A DNA stretch of 29,923 nucleotides from Candidatus Doudnabacteria bacterium (lineage in GTDB: Bacteria > Patescibacteriota > Doudnabacteria > UBA920), in the NCBI GenBank assembly GCA_023245915.1, contig JAHFJK010000002.1:1-29923 (forward strand). Reading direction: 5' to 3'. This document shows, piece after piece, positions 1 through 7,396 of the stretch. Under the pieces are notes generated by a model. The model had not been told where the DNA came from. It worked only from the letters and a program-made list of their open reading frames with translations, and ran no database searches. The translations under genes were made by a program, and so were the position numbers. Every line of letters begins with the position of its first letter. Within the stretch, counting starts at the first letter, position 1.

Positions 1-123
1 ATTGAGTTTTATTTTTGTTTCTTGGCTGAAAACTGTACCTGTTGCTATCTTAGCATGTTTTCAGGCGTAAATCCAGGGGACTTATGCCCAGTGGGCAGTT
101 ACTATGTCAAAAATTGTATAATC
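1..123. other. Left flank without a gene; possible insertion-sequence end
   Basis: I find no convincing reading frame here. Positions 83-102 are identical, in inverse orientation, to 28610-28629 beside the transposase remnant at the right end. The stretch may therefore be the end of an insertion sequence whose body lies to the left of the window. On the minus strand a TTGACA (complement of 105-110) is followed after 17 nt by GCATAA, a weak promoter that would fire leftward into such an element. Confidence 0.35.
83..102. repeat. 20-bp repeat, inverted copy at 28610-28629
   Basis: The 20 bases are the exact reverse complement of 28610-28629 (GTAACTGCCCACTGGGCATA). The repeat contains a small palindrome, TGCCCA-C-TGGGCA. 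The match does not extend beyond 20 bp on either side. It could be a terminal inverted repeat of one IS family. Confidence 0.6.
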
Positions 124-145
124 AAAAAACCGCTTAACTGCGGTT
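124..145 (-). terminator. Intrinsic terminator after the pilus ATPase gene
   Basis: AACCGC (128-133) and GCGGTT (140-145) form a 6-bp stem with a 6-nt loop. On the minus strand it is followed by a T-run (complement of 124-129). It lies about 30 nt past the stop codon of the minus-strand ATPase gene. Confidence 0.6.
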
Positions 146-173
146 ACTTTCAACTTTTCACTTTTAACTAACC

Positions 174-1829
174 CTATCCCTCCCCCGCCACCCTAAACAC
201 CTCTTCTACATCCGTAATCCCCTCCAAAGCCTTTAGCAATCCATCTTGAACCATGGTCACCATGCCTTGGGCAACAGCAGTTTTTTTAAATTCAGCCATG
301 GAAGTGTTTTCCGCTAAAATTAATTTTTGAACCGATTCGGTATTTTCCAAAACTTCATACACACCAATGCGTCCTAAATAGCCCACTCCTCCGCACTTTT
401 CACAGCCTTCAGAATGGTAAAACTGAAAAATTTTAGGTAATGCGATGTTGGCCGACTTGGGCAACTTATTCAGCAAAAAAGTAATTTTTTCCAAAACATG
501 CGGAGCAAGTTTGGCTTCTTTTTTGCAGGACTGACACAGCTTGCGAACCAAGCGTTGGGCCATAACAATAGAAAGCGCCGGAGCCACCACAAAAGGTTTA
601 ATACCCATGTTAAGCAACCGGGGAATTGCTCCGGCGGCATCGTTAGTATGCAATGTAGATAAAACCATGTGTCCAGTCAGCGCGGCCTGCATGGCAGTTT
701 CCGCGGTCTCCTGGTCGCGGATTTCACCTACCATGACAATGTCCGGATCCTGCCTAAGTATGGCCCGCAAGCCTTTGGCAAAATTAAAATCTACACTGTG
801 GTCAATGGGCGTTTGCACAATGCCTTCTAATTTATATTCCACCGGATCTTCCAGAGTAATAATTTTTACTCCCGGCTCATTAAGCTCGTTTAAAAACGCG
901 TAAAGCGTGGTGGTCTTGCCGCTGCCGGTTGGGCCGGTGGTGATTATCATGCCATGGGGTTTTTGCAAAGCCTTGTCAACAATGCTTTGGGCTTCCGGCC
1001 GAAAGCCTAAATCTTTCAATTTTAAATTTACCGCGCCGGTGCCCAAAAGCCGCATGACCAGCTCTTCACCATAGGCCGAAGGCAAAGTTGAAATACGGAC
1101 ATCAATGGGTTTTCCCAAATAGTAAAAAGTAATGCGCCCGTCCTGCGGCACGTTTTCCACATTTAATTTCAGTTTGGATAAAATTTTTACACGGGTGATA
1201 ATCGGGCGATGTAAAGCTGTGCTGATATGTAAAATATCCTGCAGCACACCGTCAACGCGAAAGCGCAATTTTACAAAATGTTCTTCCGGCTCCAAATGAA
1301 TGTCGCTGGACTTATACGCCATACTGGCGCCAAACACGATTTCCAGCAGTTGGGTGGCGCTTAACTTTTTCTGCTCGTCTTCTGACTGTAAATTTTTCAA
1401 AATGGGTTTATAATCCTGTTGTTTTTCCACCCTGACCACTTCTTCTGTAACCGCTTTCAGACGTACAACCTTGCTGTAAAAACGCAAAGTTTGCGCAAGG
1501 CTCATTTTGGAAATAAAGTACAAGCTGACTTTATTTTTTTTGGAAAGTTCCGCCACCTTTTCCAGCAGCAAAGCATGCTGGGGGTGGGTGGTGCCGATTC
1601 TTAAATCAGTCAAATCTTTGTAAAACGGCACGGCGCCCATTTCTTTGGCCTCTTCTTCGGTAAAAATGCCCAACACCGACAAATCCACAGGAAAACTGTG
1701 CAGGTCAATGTAGGGCAAACTCAAAGAGCGGGCCTGCACCTGGGCCTCTTGCTCCTGCATTTTGCGGTTTAAATCATCCATGCTGCGCTGCAGCTCCTGC
1801 GGCGTGCTGGACAAAAAATGAGTGGACAT
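174..1829 (-). CDS. pilB: Type IV pilus assembly / type II secretion ATPase (PilB/GspE family)
   Basis: This is the hexameric cytoplasmic ATPase that powers pilus or pseudopilus extension. The 551-aa protein has an N-terminal T2SSE_N-type region (about 35-125) after a short charged, probably coiled segment. The ATPase core follows: Walker A GPTGSGKT (299-306), Asp box TLEDPVEY (325-332), Walker B DIVMVGEIRD (363-372) and His box STLHTNDA (391-398). Cysteines C432, C435, C476 and C479 form the zinc-binding tetrad typical of extension ATPases rather than PilT. No other pilus gene is in the window. A sigma-70-type promoter lies about 35 nt upstream and a terminator follows. PilB is preferred over GspE only because CPR genomes usually carry type IV pili. 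Confidence 0.93.
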   Translation of the reverse strand: MSTHFLSSTPQELQRSMDDLNRKMQEQEAQVQARSLSLPYIDLHSFPVDLSVLGIFTEEEAKEMGAVPFYKDLTDLRIGTTHPQHALLLEKVAELSKKNKVSLYFISKMSLAQTLRFYSKVVRLKAVTEEVVRVEKQQDYKPILKNLQSEDEQKKLSATQLLEIVFGASMAYKSSDIHLEPEEHFVKLRFRVDGVLQDILHISTALHRPIITRVKILSKLKLNVENVPQDGRITFYYLGKPIDVRISTLPSAYGEELVMRLLGTGAVNLKLKDLGFRPEAQSIVDKALQKPHGMIITTGPTGSGKTTTLYAFLNELNEPGVKIITLEDPVEYKLEGIVQTPIDHSVDFNFAKGLRAILRQDPDIVMVGEIRDQETAETAMQAALTGHMVLSTLHTNDAAGAIPRLLNMGIKPFVVAPALSIVMAQRLVRKLCQSCKKEAKLAPHVLEKITFLLNKLPKSANIALPKIFQFYHSEGCEKCGGVGYLGRIGVYEVLENTESVQKLILAENTSMAEFKKTAVAQGMVTMVQDGLLKALEGITDVEEVFRVAGEG

Positions 1830-1862
1830 TTTTGTTTCTTTGATTTATCAAAAAGCACATTT

Positions 1863-1891
1863 ATTATATCATCGCGGATAAAAATTAACAA
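1863..1891 (-). promoter_or_regulatory. Promoter for the pilus ATPase gene
   Basis: On the minus strand TTGTTA (complement of 1886-1891), a 17-nt spacer and a perfect TATAAT (complement of 1863-1868). The -35 box abuts the U-tract of the preceding gene's terminator. Confidence 0.6.
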
Positions 1892-1916
1892 AAAAATCAG
1901 CGCCGCGGCGCTGATT
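1889..1916 (-). terminator. Strong intrinsic terminator after the DHH-like gene
   Basis: Positions 1895-1916 are a perfect GC-rich palindrome centred on GCGCCGCGGCGC, flanked by A/T runs on both sides, so it may work in both directions. A second hairpin (ACAGAACTT 1929-1937 with AAGTTCTGT 1947-1955) lies just before it, close to the stop codon of the minus-strand gene. Confidence 0.7.
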
Positions 1917-1958
1917 AATTTTTTTTTAACAGAACTTGCGGTGGGTAAGTTCTGTAAG

Positions 1959-3110
1959 CTACAAACTTTTTACCGCTTCCAAAAACTTTTTTTCTATGTC
2001 TTCCAATGTGCTCTGCTCAAAGCTTGCCTGGACAATGACAAAATTGCCCAAAGTGGAATCTAAAATTTTTACCTGACTGCCGCCTAAATTGCCCAAAAAT
2101 TTTCCGGCAGGCAGCTGTTCGTGAAGCGCGCACAAAAACTTAATTAAACCTTTCTCAACTTCGGCCAAAAGGCCGACAAGTTTATAGCCGCTAACATTAA
2201 CCACCAATTCGCTCAAAGCAGGCAAAAGCTCGCCTGGAGTGGCTTCGGCTTTTTCAAAATCTGTAAAATTTAATAACGAATAAATTGTATTTTCTTTGTC
2301 CAAAATTTTCATCCTGGCCAGAGCGCGACCCCATAATTTTAGTAGGGCCAAAGATTTCGTCTTAAAAATATTTTTAACAATTTCCTGTTGCCGGCCGCCT
2401 AAATTAACAAGCTCAGAAGCTTTCAAAAAAGCTTTGGGAGTAGTGTGGACATGCTGAAAACTGTGCGTTTGGGCAATAATGCCGGTCAGCAAACAGGTGG
2501 CAATATCTTCGTCCAGCAATTGCTCTTCGTATTTTTGCAAGAGCTCGCTTAAAATTTCCGCCACCGAAGTCGCGGTGACATCAACTAAATTAACCTGGCC
2601 GAAATATTCATTCTGGGGACTGTTGTCAATATTAATTTTTGGAGTTTCAAAAAATAAATCAGCCTGCTGTTCATAAATTTGACCCAAGTCTTCCAGGGTT
2701 TTTACTCCCAGACTTATTACTAAATCTATGGGGAACTTGTCCTGGGAAAAAGTCACATCTTGGGCTGTAAAGGAATCGCCTTTTGACTTTAAAAATATAC
2801 GGGCCTTGTCAGAGGAGGTCTGATAGCTTAACTCCTCCAGCTTTTTTTGCGAGGTGTCAACGGCAATGACCAGGCTTTTGCCGGCATCAATCTGGCTTTT
2901 TATTTCGCTTATGCCGGGTAAAAAATTTAAGTTTTCCGGCAAAAGGGCGGAAGAAACTACTACTACATCTTTTTGCAGACGGCTTAAAAACAATTTTAAA
3001 GCTAGAGCTGACGATATATAGTCAGCACTGGCATTTTGGGGCAAAACTATTAAGATCTTATTGCTTTTTTTAATAAGATCAAAAATTTGTTGGTCTGTAG
3101 ATAATTCCAT
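1959..3110 (-). CDS. DHH-family phosphoesterase-like protein with degenerate active site
   Basis: The 383-aa protein follows the fold order of NrnA/RecJ-like DHH phosphoesterases. It has an N-terminal motif region (25-40, ending ISSALALKLFL), a VIAVDTS strand (81-87), the segment around IDNSPQN (161-167) where the family has a DHH-P-N motif, a GII-xx-T-xx-F segment (210-218), and a C-terminal DHHA1-like half. Canonical members cleave short oligonucleotides or cyclic dinucleotides using metal bound by the DHD and DHH motifs. Here the key residues are mostly replaced: DHH reads DNS, the first motif keeps one Asp (D30), and the usual D in GIIxD reads A-Q. I infer a non-catalytic or altered protein. 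It has its own promoter, divergent from tsaE, and a folded leader of about 118 nt. Confidence 0.75.
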   Translation of the reverse strand: MELSTDQQIFDLIKKSNKILIVLPQNASADYISSALALKLFLSRLQKDVVVVSSALLPENLNFLPGISEIKSQIDAGKSLVIAVDTSQKKLEELSYQTSSDKARIFLKSKGDSFTAQDVTFSQDKFPIDLVISLGVKTLEDLGQIYEQQADLFFETPKINIDNSPQNEYFGQVNLVDVTATSVAEILSELLQKYEEQLLDEDIATCLLTGIIAQTHSFQHVHTTPKAFLKASELVNLGGRQQEIVKNIFKTKSLALLKLWGRALARMKILDKENTIYSLLNFTDFEKAEATPGELLPALSELVVNVSGYKLVGLLAEVEKGLIKFLCALHEQLPAGKFLGNLGGSQVKILDSTLGNFVIVQASFEQSTLEDIEKKFLEAVKSL

Positions 3111-3118
3111 AATGAATA

Positions 3119-3226
3119 TATCGAATCAACGAACCAGATGAATCTACGAAGGTCTACAAATTAACGAATTCGTAACTTCGTAGTTATTCGTTGATTCGTT
3201 CTATTCGTAGATTCTATATATTTTTA
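3119..3226. repeat. Interleaved A/T-rich inverted repeats in the divergent spacer
   Basis: CGAATCAACGAA (3122-3133) pairs with 3187-3198, and GAATCTACGAA (3140-3150) pairs with 3204-3214. The arms cross rather than nest, so the two stems are alternatives or a pseudoknot. The unit lies in the leader of the minus-strand DHH-like gene. GTAGATTCTATATATT near 3207 recurs just upstream of rpmH near 12735. Confidence 0.6.
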
Positions 3227-3235
3227 CGATTAATC

Positions 3236-3264
3236 AGTATAAAACATTTTACTTTATTGGTCAA
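3236..3264 (-). promoter_or_regulatory. Promoter for the DHH-like gene
   Basis: On the minus strand TTGACC (complement of 3259-3264), a 17-nt spacer and TATACT (complement of 3236-3241). It overlaps the divergent tsaE promoter. Confidence 0.55.
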
Positions 3265-3277
3265 TCCACACTATAAT
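3249..3277 (+). promoter_or_regulatory. tsaE promoter, probably giving a leaderless mRNA
   Basis: A perfect TATAAT sits at 3272-3277, with a weak TTACTT-like -35 box 17 nt upstream. The tsaE ATG at 3285 starts only 7 nt after the -10 box, so transcription should begin at or next to the start codon. Confidence 0.5.
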
Positions 3278-3284
3278 ACAGGCA

Positions 3285-3701
3285 ATGGACAGCCAAAAGA
3301 CCACTCTTAATGATATCCCAAAACTCGCCAAGCACATCGCAAAAAACCTGCGGGGCGGGGAAATTTTTGCCCTTGTTGGTCAGCTAGGCAGCGGCAAAAC
3401 CACTTTTGTGAAAGCCTTAGGCAAACAACTGAAAATTAAGCACGTAATCCCAAGCCCAACCTTTATTCTTCTGCAGGGGTTTGAAGCTAAAGTTAAAAAC
3501 AGGAAAAAAATTTTGTTTTACCACCTGGATTTATATCGCATCAAAAATTTTAAAGAAGCCAAAGCCTTGGGCCTGACCGAATTCTGGGGCAGACCGGAAA
3601 CCGTTAGCTTAATAGAATGGGCAAATAAAATCAAAACCCATTTACCTAAAAAGACCCGGATAATAAAATTTCAATCACCAGCCAGGCGAAAAAATACATG
3701 A
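3285..3701 (+). CDS. tsaE: tRNA threonylcarbamoyladenosine biosynthesis ATPase TsaE
   Basis: TsaE is the P-loop ATPase that drives the TsaB-TsaD complex in making t6A at position 37 of ANN-decoding tRNAs. The 138-aa protein has Walker A GQLGSGKTT (32-40), the conserved SPTF (57-60), HLDLYR (80-85) and LIEWA (109-113) motifs, and normal family length. TsaB and TsaD are not in the window. The start is fixed by the -10 box 7 nt upstream. The stop overlaps the next gene's start in an ATGA, so translation is likely coupled to the VanW-family gene. Confidence 0.93.
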   Translation: MDSQKTTLNDIPKLAKHIAKNLRGGEIFALVGQLGSGKTTFVKALGKQLKIKHVIPSPTFILLQGFEAKVKNRKKILFYHLDLYRIKNFKEAKALGLTEFWGRPETVSLIEWANKIKTHLPKKTRIIKFQSPARRKNT

Positions 3702-4924
3702 ATAATATAAAAAAAATCATCTGCATTAGTCCAACCATTTTATTATTTGTGTTCATCATTTACCTCAATCAGCCAGGAAAAGTTTTGGCCGCGTCTGTAG
3801 ATACTTTTTCCTTTAGCTTTGAAGGTCAGAATTATGCTGTCAGCGCAAAAGAACTCTCTGGCTGGCGAGGCAGACAAATTGTCGAATCGGCAAATATTTA
3901 TTCCCCTCCAGCTGAAAATATAGAGACATCTATAAAAAAAATTTTAGGTCAACAAACTTTAATTAAAAAGCCATCTCAAACCTATAATTACACCTTAGCT
4001 CCCATTTATTTATACCTTCAAAACCTGGCCAGCAGCACTATAGACACGCAAATTTCAGAGCCAAAATTAAAAATTGAAAACAATCGGGCAATTGAATTCA
4101 CGCCGCCGCAAAATGGCCGCAAGACCGATGTCTACAAAAACGCCTTAGATGCTCTTGATGCGCTTGAATTACACAAAGAAGGATTAGCACTAACTGTAAT
4201 AGAAACTAAGCCCAACACCAGCCTCGGGCAAAGCAATGACTTGGGCATAAACGAACTGATTGCTCAGGGTGTTTCCAAATTTACAGGTAGCCCAAAAAAC
4301 CGCAGACACAACATTTCTGTGGGAGTCGGAAAATTTAAGGGCTTAATAATTGCCCAGGGGGAAGAGTTCAGTTTTAACAAAAACTTAGGACCAGTAGAGG
4401 AAGAGCAGGGGTTTTTGCCCGAACTGGTTATAAAAAAAGAAGGTACAATTCCGGAATTCGGGGGAGGCTTATGCCAGGTTTCGACCACAACTTTTAGAGG
4501 AGCCATGGAAGCTGGATTGCCAATTACCCAAAGACGCAATCACGCTTACGCGGTTCAGTACTACTCTCCTCAAGGCACCGATGCTACAATTTATCCCGGG
4601 TCTTCTGACTTAAAATTTATTAATGACACGCCCGGAGCAATTTTAATTTGGCCACACATAGAGCCTAAAGAGACTTTAGTTTTTGATTTCTACGGCACTA
4701 AAGACAGCCGGCACGTAACTTTGGAAAAGCCCGTGGTCTATGACAGAAAAGAAGACGGCAGCATGAAAGCCACCTGGACACGGGAAGTGGTTGCGGCTGA
4801 CGGAAAACTGCGAACCGATATTTTCAAATCTATCTACCAATCCCCGGCGCTCTTTCATAAAACCGAACAGTTTGTGAGCAATACTTCTACACCTTCAAGC
4901 CTACAGGCACCAAAAACAAACTAA
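3698..4924 (+). CDS. VanW-family cell-envelope protein
   Basis: The 408-aa protein has an N-terminal hydrophobic signal or anchor (about 7-24, cleavage possible near LAAS at 30-33), so it should be exported. A putative peptidoglycan-binding region precedes the VanW domain. The domain is recognised by GEEFSFN near 225, GGGLCQVSTT near 255 and the RRNHAY segment near 280. VanW was named from vancomycin-resistance clusters, but its biochemical role is not established. In CPR and Gram-positive bacteria it is a common envelope protein, so resistance should not be inferred. It overlaps tsaE by 4 nt and ends 9 nt before ruvB. Confidence 0.85.
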   Translation: MNNIKKIICISPTILLFVFIIYLNQPGKVLAASVDTFSFSFEGQNYAVSAKELSGWRGRQIVESANIYSPPAENIETSIKKILGQQTLIKKPSQTYNYTLAPIYLYLQNLASSTIDTQISEPKLKIENNRAIEFTPPQNGRKTDVYKNALDALDALELHKEGLALTVIETKPNTSLGQSNDLGINELIAQGVSKFTGSPKNRRHNISVGVGKFKGLIIAQGEEFSFNKNLGPVEEEQGFLPELVIKKEGTIPEFGGGLCQVSTTTFRGAMEAGLPITQRRNHAYAVQYYSPQGTDATIYPGSSDLKFINDTPGAILIWPHIEPKETLVFDFYGTKDSRHVTLEKPVVYDRKEDGSMKATWTREVVAADGKLRTDIFKSIYQSPALFHKTEQFVSNTSTPSSLQAPKTN

Positions 4925-4933
4925 AAGACTCCT

Positions 4934-5974
4934 ATGATTCAATCAGGCAACGAAAACCTTGCTCCGCTTAAGACCGAAGCGCTGGATGAGGAAGAAATAA
5001 TAATTGAACAGACTTTACGGCCGCAGACGCTTTTGGAATACATTGGCCAGACGGGCGTAAAAAACAATCTCAAGATAATCATCGAAGCCGCAAAAAAACG
5101 CGGCGAGGTCTTGGAGCATTTGCTGTTTTACGGACCGCCGGGTTTGGGCAAAACCACCTTGGCATTTATTGTTGCCAAGGAAATGGGCAGCAACATTAAA
5201 GTCACATCGGGACCCGCGATTGAGAGGGCCGGCGACCTGGCTTCTTTGCTAACCAACTTAAGCGAAGGTGACGTTTTATTTATAGATGAAATTCATCGTT
5301 TGAATAAGGCGGTAGAAGAAGTTTTGTATCCTGCCATGGAAGACCATGTGCTGGATATTATTTTAGGCAAAGGCCCGGGCGCGCGCAGCATTAGAATGGA
5401 GCTGCCAAAGTTTACCCTAATAGGAGCCACAACCAGAATTGGGATGATTTCTTCTCCGCTACGCGACCGTTTTGGCGCCACTTACCGGCTGGAATATTAT
5501 CCGGAAGAAGATTTGCAAATTATTATCAACCGCAACAGCAAAGTTTTAAAAGCCAATGTTGACAAAACTGCCTCCGGAGAGCTTTCCAAACGCAGCCGGT
5601 TTACCCCCCGCATCGCGAATCGATTATTAAAAAGAGTCCGGGATTTTGCCCAGGTCCATGGCCATGATACAATTAATCAAGATATTGCTAAAAAGGCTTT
5701 ACAGCTGTTGGAAATTGACGCGCTTGGCCTTGATAAAAATGACCGACGAATTTTGGAAACCTTAATTAATAAATTTTCCGGCGGCCCAGTGGGGCTTAAC
5801 ACTTTAGCCGCAGCTACTGGTGAAGAAGAAGACACTATTACTGACATTCACGAACCATTTTTAATCCGCTTAGGTCTGTTAGCCAAAACCCCTAAAGGAC
5901 GAGTGGCAACCGAAGCTGCGTATAAACATTTGGATATTGCCCCGCCAAGCTTGGCACAAAAAACCCTGTTGTAA
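4934..5974 (+). CDS. ruvB: Holliday junction branch-migration ATPase RuvB
   Basis: RuvB is the AAA+ motor that drives branch migration of Holliday junctions with RuvA before RuvC cuts them. The 346-aa protein has Walker A GPPGLGKTT (about 67-75), Walker B with DEIHR (about 118-122), the GATTRIGMISSPLRDRFG stretch containing sensor 1 and the arginine finger, and a C-terminal winged-helix domain ending with the usual R-x-A-T-xx-A-Y-x-H pattern. It lies 9 nt after the VanW gene, so probably in the tsaE operon. RuvC is at 23308 on the other strand; RuvA is not in the window. Confidence 0.97.
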   Translation: MIQSGNENLAPLKTEALDEEEIIIEQTLRPQTLLEYIGQTGVKNNLKIIIEAAKKRGEVLEHLLFYGPPGLGKTTLAFIVAKEMGSNIKVTSGPAIERAGDLASLLTNLSEGDVLFIDEIHRLNKAVEEVLYPAMEDHVLDIILGKGPGARSIRMELPKFTLIGATTRIGMISSPLRDRFGATYRLEYYPEEDLQIIINRNSKVLKANVDKTASGELSKRSRFTPRIANRLLKRVRDFAQVHGHDTINQDIAKKALQLLEIDALGLDKNDRRILETLINKFSGGPVGLNTLAAATGEEEDTITDIHEPFLIRLGLLAKTPKGRVATEAAYKHLDIAPPSLAQKTLL

Positions 5975-6069
5975 TTCCAAATATCAAATGTCAAATCAAG
6001 TTTTAAAGTTTCTTAATTTTAAATTCAAACATTTGAGCTTCATTTGAAATTTGTAATTTGATATTTGTC
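5975..6069. repeat. A/T-rich palindromic spacer repeat, copy A
   Basis: The left arm around CAAATATCAAATGTCAAAT pairs imperfectly with the right arm near 6050-6069. The last 29 bases of the unit are identical to those of the spacer before yidC (13586-13685), and both start with the same ATTCCAAAT word. It is a dispersed intergenic repeat placed just before an ATG. Confidence 0.65.
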
Positions 6070-6078
6070 ATTACCTTC

Positions 6079-6291
6079 ATGAACCTCTCCAATCCCGCCA
6101 ATTTACTTATTGCTGTCATCTATTACATCCTTGCCGGTCTTATAAGCTTTTTTTCTATATTCGGAATTTATATTTTAATGCGCTACGGCAAATCCACGCC
6201 TTTTGCTTTAACCGTAGCCTTGCTTTATGGCTTTATTTTTTTAGCTATCTTAAACCAAAGCTATCAAACTCTTCAGTCCATATTAGTATGA
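6079..6291 (+). CDS. Small two-helix membrane protein, unknown function
   Basis: The protein is 70 aa from the ATG at 6079; an in-frame TTG at 6058 lies inside the palindromic repeat and is less likely. Two hydrophobic segments (about 8-33 and 43-66) are joined by a short polar loop with R and K, so it should be an integral membrane protein. No motif identifies the function. It lies between ruvB and a PH-domain membrane protein on the same strand and may be co-transcribed with the latter. Confidence 0.6.
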   Translation: MNLSNPANLLIAVIYYILAGLISFFSIFGIYILMRYGKSTPFALTVALLYGFIFLAILNQSYQTLQSILV

Positions 6292-6367
6292 GGTTATAAG
6301 TTATGGCGACCGGTAAAGTTGTCAGGCGGCGGTTTTAAGTAACCAATAACTATTATCCATCCAAGCC

Positions 6368-6913
6368 ATGCACAAACTCTTTCCCAGCCAGATGGACGAC
6401 GAAAAAATTTATCTTGTCGTCCGTGAACACTGGTTCCATCTACTTCTAAAAATTCTTATCTGGCTATTTTTTGCCGCTGCTTTAATTGTTTTTAACCGCT
6501 ACGCGCTACCCAAATTACTTGATTTCGCGCCAGCCTGGGCCGGTATTATTAAACTTTTTACAGAAGTTTACACTTTGTTTTTAGCTTTGGCTTTGTTTTT
6601 AATTTTTAATTTCTGGTATTTAAACATCCAAATTATTACCAACATAAGAGTAGTAGACGTTGACCAAGAAGGACTATTTTTTCATGTTGTCTCTGAATTG
6701 CATATAGACAAAATAGAAGATGTCACCAGTCAGGTTGGGGGCATTTTTGGCACAATTTTTAATTATGGCGACGTATTGGTCCAAACCGCGGGCACAGTTG
6801 AACGCTTTGAATTCCCCAATGTGCCTAACCCGGCCGCCATTGAAAAATTGATTTTAGACCTATACGAAGAACACTCTAATTTATCTAAAGTCGGAAAAGG
6901 GACAAATCCATGA
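6368..6913 (+). CDS. PH-domain membrane protein (bacterial PH / YdbT-YdbS type)
   Basis: The 181-aa protein has two transmembrane segments (about 23-43 and 62-86). A bacterial PH-like domain (about 88-165) follows with the usual pattern: N-x-R-V-V-D-V-D after the helix, then I-D-K-I-E-D-V-T and a G-x-I-F-G-T-I-F-N-Y-G-D motif. Family members are membrane proteins of unsettled function, some linked to membrane fluidity or sigma-factor control. The gene overlaps the next by 4 nt (ATGA), so the two are translationally coupled. Confidence 0.82.
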   Translation: MHKLFPSQMDDEKIYLVVREHWFHLLLKILIWLFFAAALIVFNRYALPKLLDFAPAWAGIIKLFTEVYTLFLALALFLIFNFWYLNIQIITNIRVVDVDQEGLFFHVVSELHIDKIEDVTSQVGGIFGTIFNYGDVLVQTAGTVERFEFPNVPNPAAIEKLILDLYEEHSNLSKVGKGTNP

Positions 6914-7356
6914 AAGTTGTTGCCATATCTGGCGGCTTTGACCCCATCCACATTGGCCATATCAGACTGCTAAAAGCAGCCAAAGCTTTAGGAGACAAAC
7001 TGATTGTTATATTAAATAACGATAATTGGTTGGCAGTAAAAAAAGGATTTGCATTCATGCCCGAGCAGGAGCGTAAAGAAGTTCTGTTAGCCATGCAATA
7101 CGTTGATGAAGTGGTTATTACTAGCCACCCAAACAATCCGACCGACATGTCAGTTTGCAAAGAACTGGAACAGTTAAAACCCGACATTTTTGCCAACGGG
7201 GGCGATAGAAAACCCGATGCAGATCCAGTCCCTGAAGTCGAATTATGCAACCGGCTTGGAATTGAACTTGTCTACAATGTCGGCGGCGAAAAAGCCCAAA
7301 GTTCCAGCCAACTGGTGCACAAAGCCTTGGGCCTTAAAAGCAAATCGCTAAAATAA
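6910..7356 (+). CDS. Cytidylyltransferase-like nucleotidyltransferase
   Basis: The 148-aa protein starts with the nucleotidyltransferase fold motif GGFDPIHIGH (8-17), whose HxGH binds the nucleotide triphosphate. It also has an N-G-G-D-R motif near 96-100 where the HldE/RfaE2 branch has K-G-G-D. It lacks the TagD-type RTxGISTT signature; the corresponding segment is a QSSSQLV stretch near 135. The likely reaction joins a phosphorylated substrate (sugar phosphate or similar) to NMP with release of pyrophosphate, but the substrate cannot be told. Translation is coupled to the PH-domain gene through a 4-nt overlap. Confidence 0.8.
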   Translation: MKVVAISGGFDPIHIGHIRLLKAAKALGDKLIVILNNDNWLAVKKGFAFMPEQERKEVLLAMQYVDEVVITSHPNNPTDMSVCKELEQLKPDIFANGGDRKPDADPVPEVELCNRLGIELVYNVGGEKAQSSSQLVHKALGLKSKSLK

Positions 7357-7372
7357 TTTTTTGGGGAAACTA

Positions 7373-7396
7373 AAACTCCGGCGCAGACCGGAGTTT
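7373..7396. terminator. Hairpin between converging genes
   Basis: AAACTCCGG (7373-7381) and CCGGAGTTT (7388-7396) form a perfect 9-bp stem with a 6-nt loop between the converging nucleotidyltransferase and rsmE genes. The stem is strong but no good T-run follows on either strand, so terminator function is moderate confidence. Confidence 0.5.

Noticed and set aside
541..903. Plus-strand reading frame opposite the pilus ATPase
   Set aside because: It is the antisense shadow of a well-conserved gene and has no family-like motif or ribosome-binding site.
3119..3226. CRISPR array in repetitive spacers
   Set aside because: The repeats are inverted, few and unevenly spaced; there are no regular direct repeats with unique spacers and no cas genes.
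3698..4924. Vancomycin resistance function for the VanW-family gene
   Set aside because: No vanHAX, vanRS or vanY genes are nearby; VanW domains are common envelope proteins in CPR bacteria.
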